Positions 24,936-36,988 of a stretch of DNA of 64,000 nt are shown piece after piece (position 1 is the stretch's first letter; each line of letters starts with the position of its first letter). The notes under the pieces are model-generated. The model saw nothing but the letters and a program-made list of their open reading frames with translations, searched no databases and was not told the DNA's origin. The stretch is from the NCBI RefSeq assembly GCF_963662255.1, contig NC_085073.1, forward strand, positions 5,077,598-5,141,597. Direction: 5' to 3'. The position numbers and the translations under genes are program-made. Source of the stretch: Cinclus cinclus. Lineage: Eukaryota; Chordata; Aves; Passeriformes; Cinclidae.

Positions 24936-25379
24936 GACACATGTGCACACACATCCCACCAGGCACAGGTTATTCCCTCTGAGGATTAATTGGCTCGTGG
25001 AAGGAAGGGGCAGGGGCTAGAGGCAGGTGGAGCAGCATCACCAGGGAGCAGGATAAAAGCAGGGATCAATAGTGATGTCATCTGCAGCCAATACGGCTCC
25101 AGCTCCTCACCCTCCCACGGCTGCTGAGAGAGAAGAGGGGAGGGAGGACCATTAAAGCCTGGCTGAAAGCTGTGCACAGGCACAGCAATTCCCAGAGCCC
25201 CTGTGCTGGCCTGACATCAGTGCTAGGGGGCTGGGGGGCTGCAGGAACACACGGTCTGGAGGTCCTGCAGTGCCCCAGCTCAGCCCAGGCAGTTCAGAGT
25301 CAGTCCCTAGTTAAAGATGTGTGTGAACTGCTCCAGTTTAGGATACAAAATTTTGGTTTAGAGGTGCTTCAGATGCACC

Positions 25380-25640
25380 AAAGTGGCTTTAAACTGAAAG
25401 AGTGCAGATTTAGATTAGATACCAGGAAGAAAATCCTCCCTGGGAGGAGGGGAGGCCCTGGCACAGGGTGCCCAGAGCAGCTGTGGCTGCCCCTAGATCC
25501 CTGGACATGTCCAAGGCCAGGTTGGACACTGGCTTTTGGAGCAGCCTGGGACAGTGGAAGGTGTCCCTGCCCATGGCAGGGAGTGGCACTGGGTAGGCTC
25601 TGAGGTCCCTTCCTTCCTAAGCCATTCTGGGATTCTATGA
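25380..25640 (+). mobile_element. CR1 LINE 3' fragment
   Basis: A fairly complete CR1 3' end. It runs from an 'agattagataccaggaagaa' segment through 'ggccctggcacagggtgccc' and 'gtggaaggtgtccctgccca' to the tail 'ccattctgggattctatga'. This tail form is common in songbird genomes and is part of the basis for the organism call. Confidence 0.93.
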
Positions 25641-26727
25641 AAAGGCTCCCACCACAGCAAGGCAGCTGGGTTTCTCCCTTGTCCTGCTTTCTCTGGGTTC
25701 TGCCATTTGTATTTGGCTCCATTCCTCCTTACCCATCATGTGCCAGCCTTAGGAAACTGCTCTGGGTGTGTTTGCAGTTGGCAGGGTGGTTCCCAGCCAA
25801 GGTCAGCCCCATCTCAGCACCCCTGTGAGAGCTCCCAGCGGTGTCAGTGGGGGGCTGGTTGTGATGGATGTTCATTTTTTAAGAATCCCGCCTTATTTAA
25901 TTCCCTGCATTATTTCCCTTCTGTTCGCTCACCTGCTTTTGGGATGGATTCCATGCACAGACTCCCAAGGCTGTGATTCCCTGACACGGCTCATTGGAGC
26001 TGACAGAGGATCCCTCCCAAATCTCACCCTGATGCTGGCATCCTCCTTCCAAGCTGCCCTTCCCCAAACATGTTCTGGGGGTGAAAATGGCACATTCCTG
26101 AGCTGTGGCAGCCAGCAAGAGACAGCTCTTCCCATCCCACAGGAGTAAGGGGCTGTGTCAGATATTAGTGGGTAAACACTAGGGTTTCATAGAAGTTACC
26201 ACAAATTAGTCAGCACTGTTGGGACTGCCCTCCTCACCCTCATTAGTGAGGCAAAAGCAGGATTGAGAGGAGCAGGAAGCTCAGCTGCAGCTCAGTTGAG
26301 CCTCTCTGCTGGGTGCTGGTGCCACTGTTCTTGGAGGGCAGCAGCACTCGGAGTTAATAAATCTAAAAATCACACCCTGGCTGACAGCACTTGGCATGTT
26401 GTGTGTGTGTCCCCTCTGGTCAGTGCAGCTGAAGGAGGAGATTTTCCTCTCCTTTCTCTCCCAGTCCCACTGTCTTTGACAGCCCTTTCCACGTGGGTTC
26501 CTCCATTATTTCTCTTGTGCAGTGTTTTGTACTGTGAGGTTTGGAGGGGGAAGGTGAGCACTCCCTTTTAGCTGTGAGTGCTCAGAGTGTTCTGTGAAGT
26601 GCAGGGATCCCTGCACAGCCTCTGCTCTGCAAACCAGCCAGTGCCAGCCCTGACCTGGCAGAGCTTCCCTGCAACACCTGGAGAAGCTCTGACACGGTGA
26701 CTCGAACACAAATCCTGTGAGGAGCAG

Positions 26728-27077
26728 GAGAGGGAGCTGGGGGGCTCAGCCTGGAGGAAAGGGCCTCAGGAGGGACCTTCTCACTCCCTGCAGCTCCCTG
26801 ACAAGAGGGTACAGCCAGGTGTGGTTTGGTCTCTGTTCCCAGGTAACAAGTGATAACACAAGGGGAAATGGCCTCAAGTTGCTCCAAATTGTTTAGGTTG
26901 GATATCAGGAAAAATTTCTTCACCAGAAGAGTGAATAAACATAGAACAGACTGCCTGGTGGAGTGATCATCTCTGGACATGTTCAAAGAACGAGCTGACA
27001 TTGTTTGGTGGGCAGGTGGACCTGGGGATCTGGGAGGTCTTGTCCAACCTTAATGGTTCTCTTAATGATTCAGAATA
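26728..27077 (+). mobile_element. CR1 LINE fragment, older copy
   Basis: Matches the CR1 3' region in order: 'cctggaggaaagggcctcag', 'ggtaacaagtgataacacaa', 'ggaaatggcctcaagttgct', 'aatttcttcaccagaag' and 'gtccaaccttaatggttct'. It is more diverged than the copy at 25380 and has small deletions, which suggests an older insertion or another subfamily. Confidence 0.9.
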
Positions 27078-27321
27078 GAATTATATTCTGCTATTCCCCA
27101 GAGGGTTTTAAAAGATTGAATTTAAATGTAGAATCTTGTGTTACATTGAAATAATCACACAAAATGGACAAGCTGGTAAAGCTCCGTGTGTCACGTGTTT
27201 TCCATTTGGCGCAGTCAGTGTTTGCACTTGCACTGCACAGGGCGATGCCCGGTGCTTTCCTTGGGCTGTTGCGCTGAACCCTGGCACCTGTTTGAGCCCT
27301 GTCCTTTGTCGTCCACCCCAG

Positions 27322-27510
27322 AGGACCAGCTACCTCCTGGCTTCCCCAACATTGACATGGGGCCACAGCTGAAGGTGGTGGAGCGGACGCGCACGGCCAC
27401 GATGCTCTGTGCGGCCAGCGGGAACCCCGACCCCGAGATCACCTGGTTCAAGGATTTCCTGCCCGTCGACCCCAGCGCCAGCAACGGCAGAATAAAACAG
27501 CTGAGATCAG
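27322..27510 (+). CDS. PTPRS: PTPRS exon: Ig2, first part
   Basis: The exon encodes residues 126-188 plus one base of codon 189 ([21 protein letters not shown]... to ...GRIKQLRS). It includes the first Ig2 cysteine (Cys155) and the tryptophan of 'EITWFKDF' (Trp167). This region is part of the surface used by TrkC and Slitrk partners together with Ig1. It starts with two bases of a split codon and ends with one, so the following microexons can be added or skipped without shifting the frame. The donor is GTAAGG at 27511. Confidence 0.97.
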
Positions 27511-30500
27511 GTAAGGGCTGGGGCTGAGGCTGGAGGAGTTGAGAGCCAACAGAGACGTGAGGAGACTGCTCAGAGGGTCCTGAAGCAGAGGAGAGGGCTG
27601 ATAGATGCAGGCCCCGCTGCTGTGGATTGGGATGTTTGAGTTTTTTGGTCTTTACACCAAGAGTGGTTGGCGTTTCCACTTGGAGCCCTCCTGGTCTTCT
27701 CTGCTGCCCAGCTGGCACGAAGGGAATGACAGCAGGGAAGCTGGTTCCCATCCAGTTCCCTGGATCACGGTACTCTGGAGCTCAGGGGAAGCTGGGGCCT
27801 GGATGGGGGCTGAGGGTTTGCTCCTCAGAGCAAGAACTGGCAAAGGAAGAAAGAACCACTCTGGCAGGCACGGCTTTTTGGGCCACACACACCTGGGATA
27901 GGGTCCGTGGCTCAGGCAGCCTCTTGCTGCCAAGAGCGGTGGTGCAAATGGAGCCTCTCAGAGCTGGTGTTGAAGAGCAGCTCTTGCAGGATGTCCCCAG
28001 CATCATGTCCCTGCAGCCATGGCTGGAGAGCACTTGGGAATGTTCTGGAGTGACCCCTCGGTGCCTCTGCCCATGGAGTCCATCTCCACCAACAGATGTA
28101 CCCCAGCTCTGTGGCTCTTGTCAGTTTTCCATCTTTCCCCATCTGCTTGTCCATCTGTCTCTCTTGTTTGTTTTCTGTTTGCTGTTTTGTGTGTGTGGCA
28201 ACGTGACATCTCTTAATATTCACGTTTCAGGAGCTGTTTTTGTACTTGTTAAATCTGCCAGTTCTCTGTGTGAGAGTGTGTGCAAGGAGGGCATAGGTGG
28301 ATTTATTTTTGAGTACTACTGATAAAATACTTCCATTGATAGCTGCAAAAATGAAACAAGTTTTGCAAGTTCTACCTTTTGACAAAAACTAGTCCAAGAA
28401 ATAATTCTTTTCACAAACTGCTGGGGCTGACTGCTTTGACCCAGCCTAGAGGAAAGGTGTCCATGGTTCATTTTAAAGTATTCTTTGGCAAAAGAAAGGC
28501 ATTATTGTAGGCACAGGAAAAGCAGAGTCTTTGCTGAGGCAACTGGAGTTGATTTGTTCATATTAGACCTTTCACAAGTTCTCCAGTAAAGGGATAACCA
28601 ACTGCTCCTGCCCAGATCTCCTCTGGCCCTGGAGAAATCAGTTCTGGCTCTGTCCTGTTGGATCTGGACAGCAAGGCATAGAAACACCTGGTTTTTCTCT
28701 TGCTCTGTTTGGCAAAGATTCTACATAAAGGTTTTTAGTTCTGTGGGCCACCGGTGGAAAAGCTTCAGCATAGCTCCAGTTTAATGTAGCTTTTACACAC
28801 CTGCATAAATGCTTCCTTGTTCAGTGAAGCAAAGTTACAAACAGATCCTTAAACTGCTTTGTTGAATTAGAATGGCTTGTTGAATCCCATGAACGCAGAT
28901 GAGATTGACCTCCCTGTTTTATCATAACAGCTGAGGCAAATGCAAATAAAAAAAAATCACCCAGCATAAATAATGAGAGGTAAACTAGAATTATATCATG
29001 CTCTGTGACCATGATCTGAAGTGTGAGTAATACACAGCCAGATTATTTTTAATACATTCATCATCTTGCTAGAATGCCTTTACTCTTTAACTCAGCTTGA
29101 TCTGGTGTTTTCCTTGAAGCCACCTGAGTGCTGCCTTTTTATTCCAGTGAATTTATTAACCTCAGAGTGAACCCTTGACCCTTCTGATAAATAGAAGATA
29201 CCTGCTGAGATTTAATCTCATTTACAGCTGTTTTAAATTAGTAAACTGGTGAAACCCTGAAGCATCCCTGTTGTCTTCAGGGCACAGACCTGTTGCCTGT
29301 GTGTCAGGAGTGCAGCCAACACTCCAATTTCACCTGCTTCCATGGCCTTGCACACCTTGCACGTTCTGCAAAGAAAGGCCTAAGAAAGTGCAGAGTATTG
29401 ATGTGAGGGTCGTTAATTTGTAATTATTGGTCATTAATATGTCCAGTGTCAGCACTCGTGCCTGTGGGAGGGAGACAAGGCCGAGGCAGACTCGAGCGAG
29501 GGCCTGTGAGCGAGGCGAGGCCTGCCAAAGTCAGATCTCCATTTAATGTGTTTTCCTCTCCAGAAAACAAACTGTGTCACCACAAGGGTGGCACAGGCAC
29601 ACCTCAGGGCACTGCTGATGGAATTCAGGGCCTTCCAGCCACCGGTGGGGCCCGGCCGAGCCCCTTGGGGGGCCCTGACACCCCGCGAGGGGTCTGGCCC
29701 TCTGGGAACAGGGAGCTCTGCAGCTACATCACACCTGCACCTTGTGCTGACAGCTTTAGGAAGAAATTCTCCCTGGCAGGGTGGGCAGGCCCTGACAAAG
29801 GGTGCCCAGAGAAGCTGTGGCTGCCCCTGGATCCCTGGAATGTCCAAGGCCAGGTTGGACATTGGGGCTGGGAGCAGCCTGGGACAGTGGGAGGTTTCCC
29901 TGCCATGGCAGGGGTGGCACTGGGTGGGCTTTGAGGTTCCTTCCAACCCAACACAGTCTGGGATTTAGTGATGTGAGCTGTGTGCGGCTCCTGATGGAGC
30001 CTGGGACAGGCTGAGGGAGCACAGGACAGGGCAGACACCCAGAGTCCCCCTGCAGATGGAGCCAGCAGGACAAGGGCCATGCTGAGGGAGCACAGGGGGT
30101 GCTAAGAACTGAATTTTTATCAATATTTGAGTTAGTGGCAAATACGCAAACGAGCTCATTAAAAGGAACAAGTGAAATGTCAGACAAGGAGCTCTGAGAT
30201 AGGGTTCCAGGCCCGGATTTGGTTCTCACTTGTGTTAAATCTGAGTGTTTGGCTGGCAATACAAACAGACCTCTGAGACCATGGTCATTATATTTCCACC
30301 ATCCCAGGAACCTATTTGGAATGTAGGTCTTCACTCTAATCAAGACATGGGTGATACATCATTAACCACAGTGGCTTTTCTCTATCGGATGTTTCTTCCC
30401 CTTTCCATCTCCAGATAAATTTCCAAGCAGCTGGAAATCTTTTAACTCTTGGGGTTTGGGCTGAGTACAAAGCTCAGTTGTTAGTCAGAGGAGAATGGGA

Positions 30501-30818
30501 AGAAGCTCTGTCTGGGCTCCTGCTTCCCATAGGCATCATGAACATCTCAGCCTTAGAGATCCGGGTTGGACAAGAATTTAAGTTGCCTTGGAAAATGGGT
30601 ATTTCTGCTTATCTTGGGACATTTAAAGTAGAAGGCAAAGCCAGTGTCCTCTGTTCAGCTGCCATCTAGGGGGGATATGGGAGGCAGCCTTCAGCCACCT
30701 TCCTCAGAACTCAAACACTAAAACCTCTTGTGTCTTGTGTGTGTCTTCTGTTTTCTAAATAACTGGCTATAACAAGCTTTTCTTTTCTTTTCTTTTTCAC
30801 TTTTTATTTAACATTCAG
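27511..30818 (+). other. PTPRS: PTPRS intron 4 (3.3 kb), upstream of meA part 1
   Basis: Contains one CR1 3' fragment (29752-29968). 28780-29260 is AT-rich unique sequence. The last 50 bases form a strong U/C-rich tract ('cttttcttttcttttctttt') followed by a 'tttaac' branch-like motif at 30806-30811 and 'attcag', serving the 9-nt microexon. Confidence 0.9.
29752..29968 (+). mobile_element. CR1 LINE 3' fragment
   Basis: It contains 'aggaagaaattctccctggc', 'gtgcccagagaagctgtggc', 'ctggatccctggaatgtcca' and 'ggttccttccaacccaacac' in CR1 order, ending 'gtctgggattta'. 5'-truncated copy. Confidence 0.92.
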
Positions 30819-30827
30819 AGACCTTTG
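30819..30827 (+). CDS. PTPRS: PTPRS microexon meA, part 1 (9 nt)
   Basis: Nine bases (AGACCTTTG) lie between 'aacattcag' and the donor GTAAGT at 30828. Joined to the preceding G and the next exon they encode E-T-F-E, residues 189-192. Together with the next microexon this gives ETFEGTPIR in the D-E region of Ig2, matching the mammalian sigma meA insert ETFESTPIR except for one residue. The exon is symmetric in phase (1-1). In this family the meA/meB choice tunes affinity for postsynaptic ligands. It is too short for ORF finding and rests on splice sites, phase and family sequence. Confidence 0.9.
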
Positions 30828-32939
30828 GTAAGTTTGTTCAATTAAAAAAAAAATTAAATCAAACCAAAAAACCCCAAACCTGCTAATGTTCAGATTTGTA
30901 ACCCTTGCCCTTTAAACTAATTCCTTTGTAACAGCTTCTTGAGAGGCATGCTCTGCATTTCTTCTACTAACTCTTTCAGTAGGGATGTTCTGCCCTCTAA
31001 ATTAATTTCTGCAGGGGCATTGCAGGCTACAAAAAAAAAAAAAGAATAGTAATAATAATTCTAATTAATTTATCCATATAAAGAGATAACAGCTAAATGT
31101 GAACCTCCTAACATTGGATAGATTTTTTTTTTTTTGTATCTTAGCAACAGTTGTCCTGGAATTCCCCAGTTACACAATAGCTTGTACCCTGGAACTGTGA
31201 TAATTGTGTTCACACCTGCAGGAGGTCTTGGAGTTTCACATCTAACGGGGTTATTGGCATTTTGAGAAGGGAGAATTGGGGGTGCAGCATTTCCAAACCG
31301 AAGCTGTAAATCACAGGCCAGTGGCTGAGGGAGAGAAGAGCCCCCTACAGCCCTTCTGCAGCCCCAGGAAGGCAGGACCTGCCCCAGAGCTCCCATCCTT
31401 GTCCCTGCAGGGCCAAGTCCCCCCTGTGCCCCTTTGTCCCCCTCTGTTCCCGGGGACCTGGGGGCTGCAGCTGCCAGCCAGGACCCAGCACTGCAGATCT
31501 GCAGAGACCCCGTTGATTTCCTGCTTGTCTGGAGCTGAAAGCTGCTCCAGCCCTGGGGAGAGCAGCTCAGCACACACATGTTCCCACACGTGGCCTGACA
31601 GAAGGTGGGGATGTGTGTTCTGTCATTGCCATGGCAATGGTGACTGTCCTCCTCTTCCCTAGGCTCAGAGAATCCGTGGGCAGCTCGGCATGTGGGGAAC
31701 CAGGGGAAGGGATGGTGGGAGAGCAGACCCCATCCTCAGTGACAGAGGGGGACACCTGCACAGGGAATTCTGCCTGGCACAATCTTGGGCCTTTCTAATC
31801 CAGAGGCAAGGCCTTTGAGCTGCCTTTTGTCTCTGATGCTAAACCCCAGGCTGGCCATCTGGGCTCATGCAGCCTCAAAATTTGCCCTAAATAGGCAGAT
31901 CTGGAGATCCAGGGAGTCTGTGCAAGGCAGTGTGAAAAGTCTGCACGTAGCATCTCAAAAACAGCTTTTCACTCCAAAAGTCAGCATCCAGTGTGAGCTT
32001 TTCCTCCTGTAGTCCTCCTGCAAAGCTGGTGCCTTTGCTGTGCCATAGACCCTGGCAGCCCCCTGCACATGCTCATGCCCTGTACAGGACACCAGGCAAG
32101 CCCGGTACTGACTGCAGGTGCCTCCCTGCACCCCCACGAGCCCGTATCAAAACCCTCCAGGACCTGCCAGAGTTCCTCAGAATAATTAGTGGAGTGAATA
32201 TCCTCTTCCAGCCCCCTCCTGCTGCCCCTGTGTTGAACATGGAGCTGGTTAGATGTGAAACTCCAACAGTGAAAATCTCCCATCTGTGTCTGTGCCCCCA
32301 CCCAAAGTACTGCTGGAGCTCATTGACTCAAATTCTGGTGTGGGGCATCATCCCTAAGCTGTCCTGCCCCTCCCCATGTGCCAGAGTGAGATCTGGGGAG
32401 CCCAGGGTGGCACTGCCTGCTCTGCCAGAGCCCTGTCCCTATGTCAGGCTGTCCCCAGAGCTGCTGGCAGCCCTTTCCAGGGCAGTGCTGGTACTCAGAG
32501 GAGCAGGGAGTGACAAACCTGCCATGACACAAGAGCTAACGCTGATGTTGTTGTCTGGTTTTGCACAGCTCTAACTTCCAGCATGTTTCTGCTGTCAATT
32601 AGAGTGAACTTTTGCAGGAAACTGCCAGGCTTAGCCAAGGCCAGAGAAGCTTTTGAGCCATGGGTGATATTGGGATCTCTTCCCCTCCTCTACCCTCTTC
32701 CCATTAGCCTTGTTCCATATTGGTGCCACAGATGGCAGATTTTCACTCCAATTTTGAGACAGAAGGATGTATCAGAGGCTGTTTTTATTTCCACTGAATT
32801 GATCTATAACCTTTTGCTGCTTTCTCTCTCTCTCTCTTGCTTTTTAAACCTTCCTGCCACCTCCTGGGTGGGGATCTGCCCAAGTCCATGCTCCCCCACC
32901 TCTTCCAAGCGCTGTCTCTCCAACCTTTGTCCTGAGAGC

Positions 32940-33060
32940 TAACAACCTGCTTCATTAACCTTAGCTAGTTCCTAACCCTAACTAGATGCTAACTTTTCTC
33001 TAGCTAATAACCTAACCTCATAACTAGAAGCTGAGTCTAACTAGAGTCTAATCCCTAACA
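32940..33060. repeat. CTAA/CTAG-rich low-complexity patch
   Basis: About 120 bases contain at least nine CTAA tetramers and several CTAG, including 'cctaaccctaactagatg'. There is no fixed period. It resembles decayed telomere-like or simple sequence, but that origin is only a possibility. Confidence 0.55.
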
Positions 33061-33243
33061 CTATAATGCCTCTGTTCCCTTAGCTCCTTTGAAAAATAAA
33101 GGCGAACTCTAATTAGTAACTATATTTTTACCTTCTATCCTGAGAATGGAGGATTGAACCGCAGCAGAAGGTTGAGCAGGGCTGAAGGATAAGGAGGGAA
33201 GGGGTTTTTGGTGATTAAGGCAGAAGATTGGCAGAAGAGGAGG

Positions 33244-33420
33244 CTTTGACTCCTGTTCTTGCCTCTGCCAGACTTCCCTCCATGACCTTGGGCAAGTTGC
33301 TTCACCTCTACCTCAGTTTCCCCGTGTGTAAATCAGGATCATAACTCTGCTGTTCCTCCCCAGGGGAGAGGAGAGGGTGAGAGGCTGATATTTGTCATTT
33401 AATGTGCTCTAGAGCCCTGG
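33244..33420 (+). mobile_element. MIR-type (CORE) SINE relic
   Basis: The segment 'gaccttgggcaagttgcttc' followed by 'acctctacctcagtttcccc' and 'gtgtgtaaatcaggatcata' matches the conserved core of the mammalian-wide/amniote MIR SINE on the + strand. A degraded tail follows ('catttaatgtgctctagag'). Such copies are rare in birds and date from before the bird-mammal split or from early amniotes. Confidence 0.82.
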
Positions 33421-34421
33421 CTGGGAGTGCTGCAGAGTGGCAGCAGTGTCACCATTGCAGAGCAGCTCATGCATCTCTCCCTAGGGAGAGGCAACGCTTG
33501 GCACTGCGGGATCTGCCCTGTTCTCAGGATTGGGGTAAAAGCCACCAACTAAACCCCTTCTGTGATAAGTTCTGAATGCCACTGTGAGCAAAAGGACCTG
33601 CCGTGTTTTCAAAGGAAGATGGTTTGGATGCAGCCCCAGGAGGTCAGATGGGGGACAGGGGCTTTACCCCTGACTGTCACTCCCTCCCACCTGGGAGCCC
33701 TGCCCGAGGCTGGGCACTGAGAGACAGCAGGAGGGGCTTGAAATAAAATAACCCAAAGGAGAGGCAGCCAGCCAGCAAGTGTAGCAGGGCTCTTCTCTCC
33801 ACACAGCCCCTCCTGCAGGAGATTCCAGGGAGCCCTGTCACCTTTTCAGTGTCCAGACCTGCCTCAGTCCCTGTGCAGAGCCCTGGGGGATGGCCAGAGG
33901 TCCTGAGCAGGACATGCACTGAGCTCCTCACATCTGTGCCAAGACATAAAGTTTGGAGCTGGGGATTTGCTAGCCTAAGTGGGATCAAACCTGCAGCTCA
34001 ATGTGGGGCAAGGCACCCACATGTCCCTGTCCCTGCCTGGGCTAACACAGCCCTGATGCCAACCTGTTCCCAGCAGTGGTGAAGGTAATCATGTGTTCAG
34101 TGAGTAGCAAACAGTGATGTTAGCTGAGAGCCTGAGGGGTTTTTTTTTACATTCCTACAACAAAATGGAGCCAGTCTCAAGCCTTTTTGAAGCCAAGAGC
34201 CACGGAGGCTCTGCCAGCAGCCAGCTGGATTGGGCTGCTTCAAAGGACACCCCACCTAAAGTACCCCAAGCCCTCTTCAGTGTCCTGTAATTTAAGATGA
34301 GATAGACTAAGAAGTTTCCTACTGGGAACTGTCTTCCTTAACTCAGGTCCTTTTCCCACAGGCAGTGCAGGTGTTTGGGGTTTTGCAGTCATTTCACTCA
34401 TTTTCTTTGTTTTTTTTGCAG

Positions 34422-34439
34422 AAGGTACACCGATCCGAG
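34422..34439 (+). CDS. PTPRS: PTPRS microexon meA, part 2 (18 nt)
   Basis: Eighteen bases (AAGGTACACCGATCCGAG) lie between 'tttttttgcag' and the donor GTAAGA at 34440. They encode E-G-T-P-I-R, residues 192-197, and are phase 1-1, so they can be used with or without part 1. In PTPRD the matching pair encodes ESI and GGTPIR. The 'UGCAG' at the acceptor resembles the UGC element favoured by the neuronal splicing factor SRRM4 next to microexons (knowledge of that factor; its use here is inferred). Confidence 0.93.
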
Positions 34440-35787
34440 GTAAGACACCCCCAGCTCACTCACTCACCCACTCTCCAAACACTTCTCTCCACACAGATCC
34501 CGTTTCATTGCCCTGTGCTCAATACAGATTCGTGTTGTTGTTTTCTTGTCCTGCTTCACCTCTGGATATTTCTTTTTTTTATACCTGTCTTTATTTTATC
34601 TATGGTTATAATGTCCTTTTTTGTTCGCTGGGTGCACTTGGTAATACTGATACTGTTATTCTAATAATGTCTCCGGCTGCGCTGCCTCCGATTTATGGCA
34701 GAGTTTTAAGAGCTAATCTCTCCAGGACTATGAAGGACTGAAGTTTATCTCGAGCATTAAATGCTATCAAAGCTTGGTAAATACTTAGGACTTTCTCTTG
34801 GTTGGTGCAAAGTGCTCCCGAGCTGCTGATGGTGATGAGAGTTTTCCAGTCCTTTGCTCAGGCAGATCTCCAGCACTTACCATCTCAGTGTACTCATTTG
34901 TTTGGCTCCAGAGCCTCTTTCCACTTCCTCCCCACTCTCTTACCCTTAGGTTTCTCTGGGAAAGATCCATGGTAAGTAGCTTCTGCACTGTCTCTTTAAT
35001 GGAGTCAAAAATTGACCTTGAGCTGAAAGGCAGGAGGAGTTGGGTGTGCACCCCTTGGAAGACCCTGCTTTGGTTTTATCTGCACTGGCACATTTAAAAT
35101 TCCATAATTCTCTGCTGGTAAAAGCAACAGGAGGTGCTGTAGGTGAGATTTACGTGTTCACACATCATCTCTGTTGGCTCCTGACAAGTGCTGAACACTC
35201 CTCACCCTCTCTGCAGCCTCATTTCTGCCATTGCCTTGAACAGCAGGGGTGAGGAGTGGGCAGGGAGGGAGGGCTGAGTCCCCATTCCCCAGGGAAAGCT
35301 CCCACTGCAGTCCTTGCTTCCCTTCCTGCTCTGGAGAGAGGCTTCATCTCCCCTGAGTACTCTCAGACCAGTGATGCTCATGAGCAGCACAGAAAATGTA
35401 TCTGGAACCGATGGAAACAACCCCAGATTTGTCCAAATTAACAGAAATTTCTGGGAAAACTCACCAGCCAGCTTTCCACCCAAGTGGAGCTCTCCAACAG
35501 CAGAGCTGGAGCTGTAATTCCATGTGAAATATGCTCAGCTGGGTGCTCAGTGGGAAGCTCCAGCCAGTTTGGGGTTTAACTCCTGTCATGCTGAAATGCC
35601 CATGGATTCTTTTGGAATGGATTTTGTTTGGTTTACTGGCCTGGGTGGGTTTTTTGGGGGGGTTTAATTTCCTCTGTTCTGCCTTTGGGAGCTCCCAGGC
35701 ACAGGGGATGCTGTGGGGAATTGCACTCACAGCCCAGCCTGTCCCAAATCCTCTCCCAGCCCCACGTCCCCCCAGCAGCACCGTTCC

Positions 35788-35833
<46 letters not shown>

Positions 35834-36877
35834 GAGGAACGTGAGCTCTGTGTCCTCTGTGAATACCCTGCTTTTTCATGCCTGAAAAGGCTGTATCTGC
35901 AACCAACAATGATCTCATTTGCACTCCTCTCACTTAAGATTTTATCAATACTATTACATTGAGCTGGAATTGTTTGGTTTTCATATTTAGGTGGGGTTTT
36001 TTTCCAGAGATGGGAGTTGGGAGTCTTACCACATGTGAGCTCTGTCCATATCTGTAGTATAATCATGTACTCCTAATACATAAAACATTTGAGATCCTAT
36101 TGAATTATTTATGTAGTATGTATTTTAACTGGAGTTTTGCAGGGATGAAGCCTTCTGAGGTAAATGAGGCAATTTTCTTCCATGTAGTTCCATGCTGCAT
36201 CTCTCTGCATATTTGCTGACAGGAATCTTTAGTTTGGGCTCTGGGTATATTCTTGTAGCCTGCAATAATATACAAGTTTAAGAAAAACCTTAATCCTTTT
36301 GGCCCAGATGATGTAAACCATGCAGGCAATTTTGAAGTTCCAATGCAGTATTTACAGGGTTTTCCCTGGGGAATATTTACTATCAGTAAGGTGCTTTTCA
36401 TAGGGGCTCTTATCTCCTGTAGGTTTACTAAGGAGCAGGTATTGGGCACAAAACAAAGGCAGCAGTGATAGAAATTCCCCAGGCAGTGGGTGACAAAGCC
36501 TTTCACTTTTATGGTCACTGCTTCAAATTGAGCAAGGGGAAGTCAACTGCCTGCTGATGGATTTCTGGGGATCACAGTAATATGGATTATTGAGGCTGAT
36601 TTCAGGAGTTCTGGTGCAGAACGCCTGCATTGCAGAAGCCACAAAACTTGGTGCTTTTGCTGATGAGTTCAGGACAAAGAGCAACACTCACTGGAGAGGG
36701 GGGATTCGATTTTCTCATGGTGTCGGGTCCGTGTGCAGGCACAGCCGGGGGCTCCGTGCTCCCGTCCCGCTGTGCCCGGGGGGAGGAAGGAGCAAACCCG
36801 GGGGGCTCCTGGCCTGCCTGCCCAGCCAGCAGAGCGGTGACCGTGTGTCTGTGCTGCCGTCTCTTCTCCCCTCACAG
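34440..36877 (+). other. PTPRS: PTPRS intron 6 (2.4 kb)
   Basis: Contains a (CA)n microsatellite at 35792-35830. 36050-36560 is AT-rich unique sequence and 36720-36870 is GC- and CpG-rich, adjoining the Ig2 exon. The acceptor 'gtctcttctcccctcacag' is strong. Confidence 0.92.
35792..35830. repeat. (CA)19 microsatellite
   Basis: An uninterrupted run of CA dinucleotides within intron 6; both strands give open Thr-His or Cys-Val frames that are not genes. Confidence 0.97.
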
Positions 36878-36988
36878 GCGGGCTGCAGATCGAGAGCAGC
36901 GAGGAGACGGACCAGGGCAAGTACGAGTGCGTGGCCAGCAACAGCGCCGGGGTGCGCTACTCGTCCCCCGCTAACCTTTACGTGAGAG
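36878..36988 (+). CDS. PTPRS: PTPRS exon: Ig2, last part
   Basis: The exon encodes residues 198-234 plus one base ([21 protein letters not shown]... to ...ANLYVR). It supplies Cys215, which closes the Ig2 disulfide with Cys155. The acceptor is 'cccctcacag' and the donor is GTAGGG at 36989. Both ends are phase 1, matching meA upstream and meB downstream. The frame stays open far into the next intron (see findings). Confidence 0.97.

Larger units (their letters stand above)
18940..27321 (+). other. PTPRS: PTPRS intron 3 (8.4 kb)
   Basis: No further exon is recognisable. It holds a (TTGGT)9 run (19036-19080), a long (CA)n run (24880-24930) and five CR1 fragments: 19180-19230, 22220-22378, 25380-25640 and 26728-27077 on the + strand, and 20490-20760 on the minus strand. 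The rest is unique sequence without clear signals. The acceptor is 'gtccaccccag' ending at 27321. Confidence 0.92.
30828..34421 (+). other. PTPRS: PTPRS intron 5 (3.6 kb), between the two meA microexons
   Basis: Holds an ancient MIR-type SINE relic (33244-33420) and an odd CTAA/CTAG-rich patch (32940-33060), both listed separately, plus A-rich runs near 30843-30860 and 31030-31060. The 3' end is U-rich ('tttctttgttttttttgcag'), with a competing 'ttttgcag' 33 bases upstream at 34381-34388. Confidence 0.9.
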
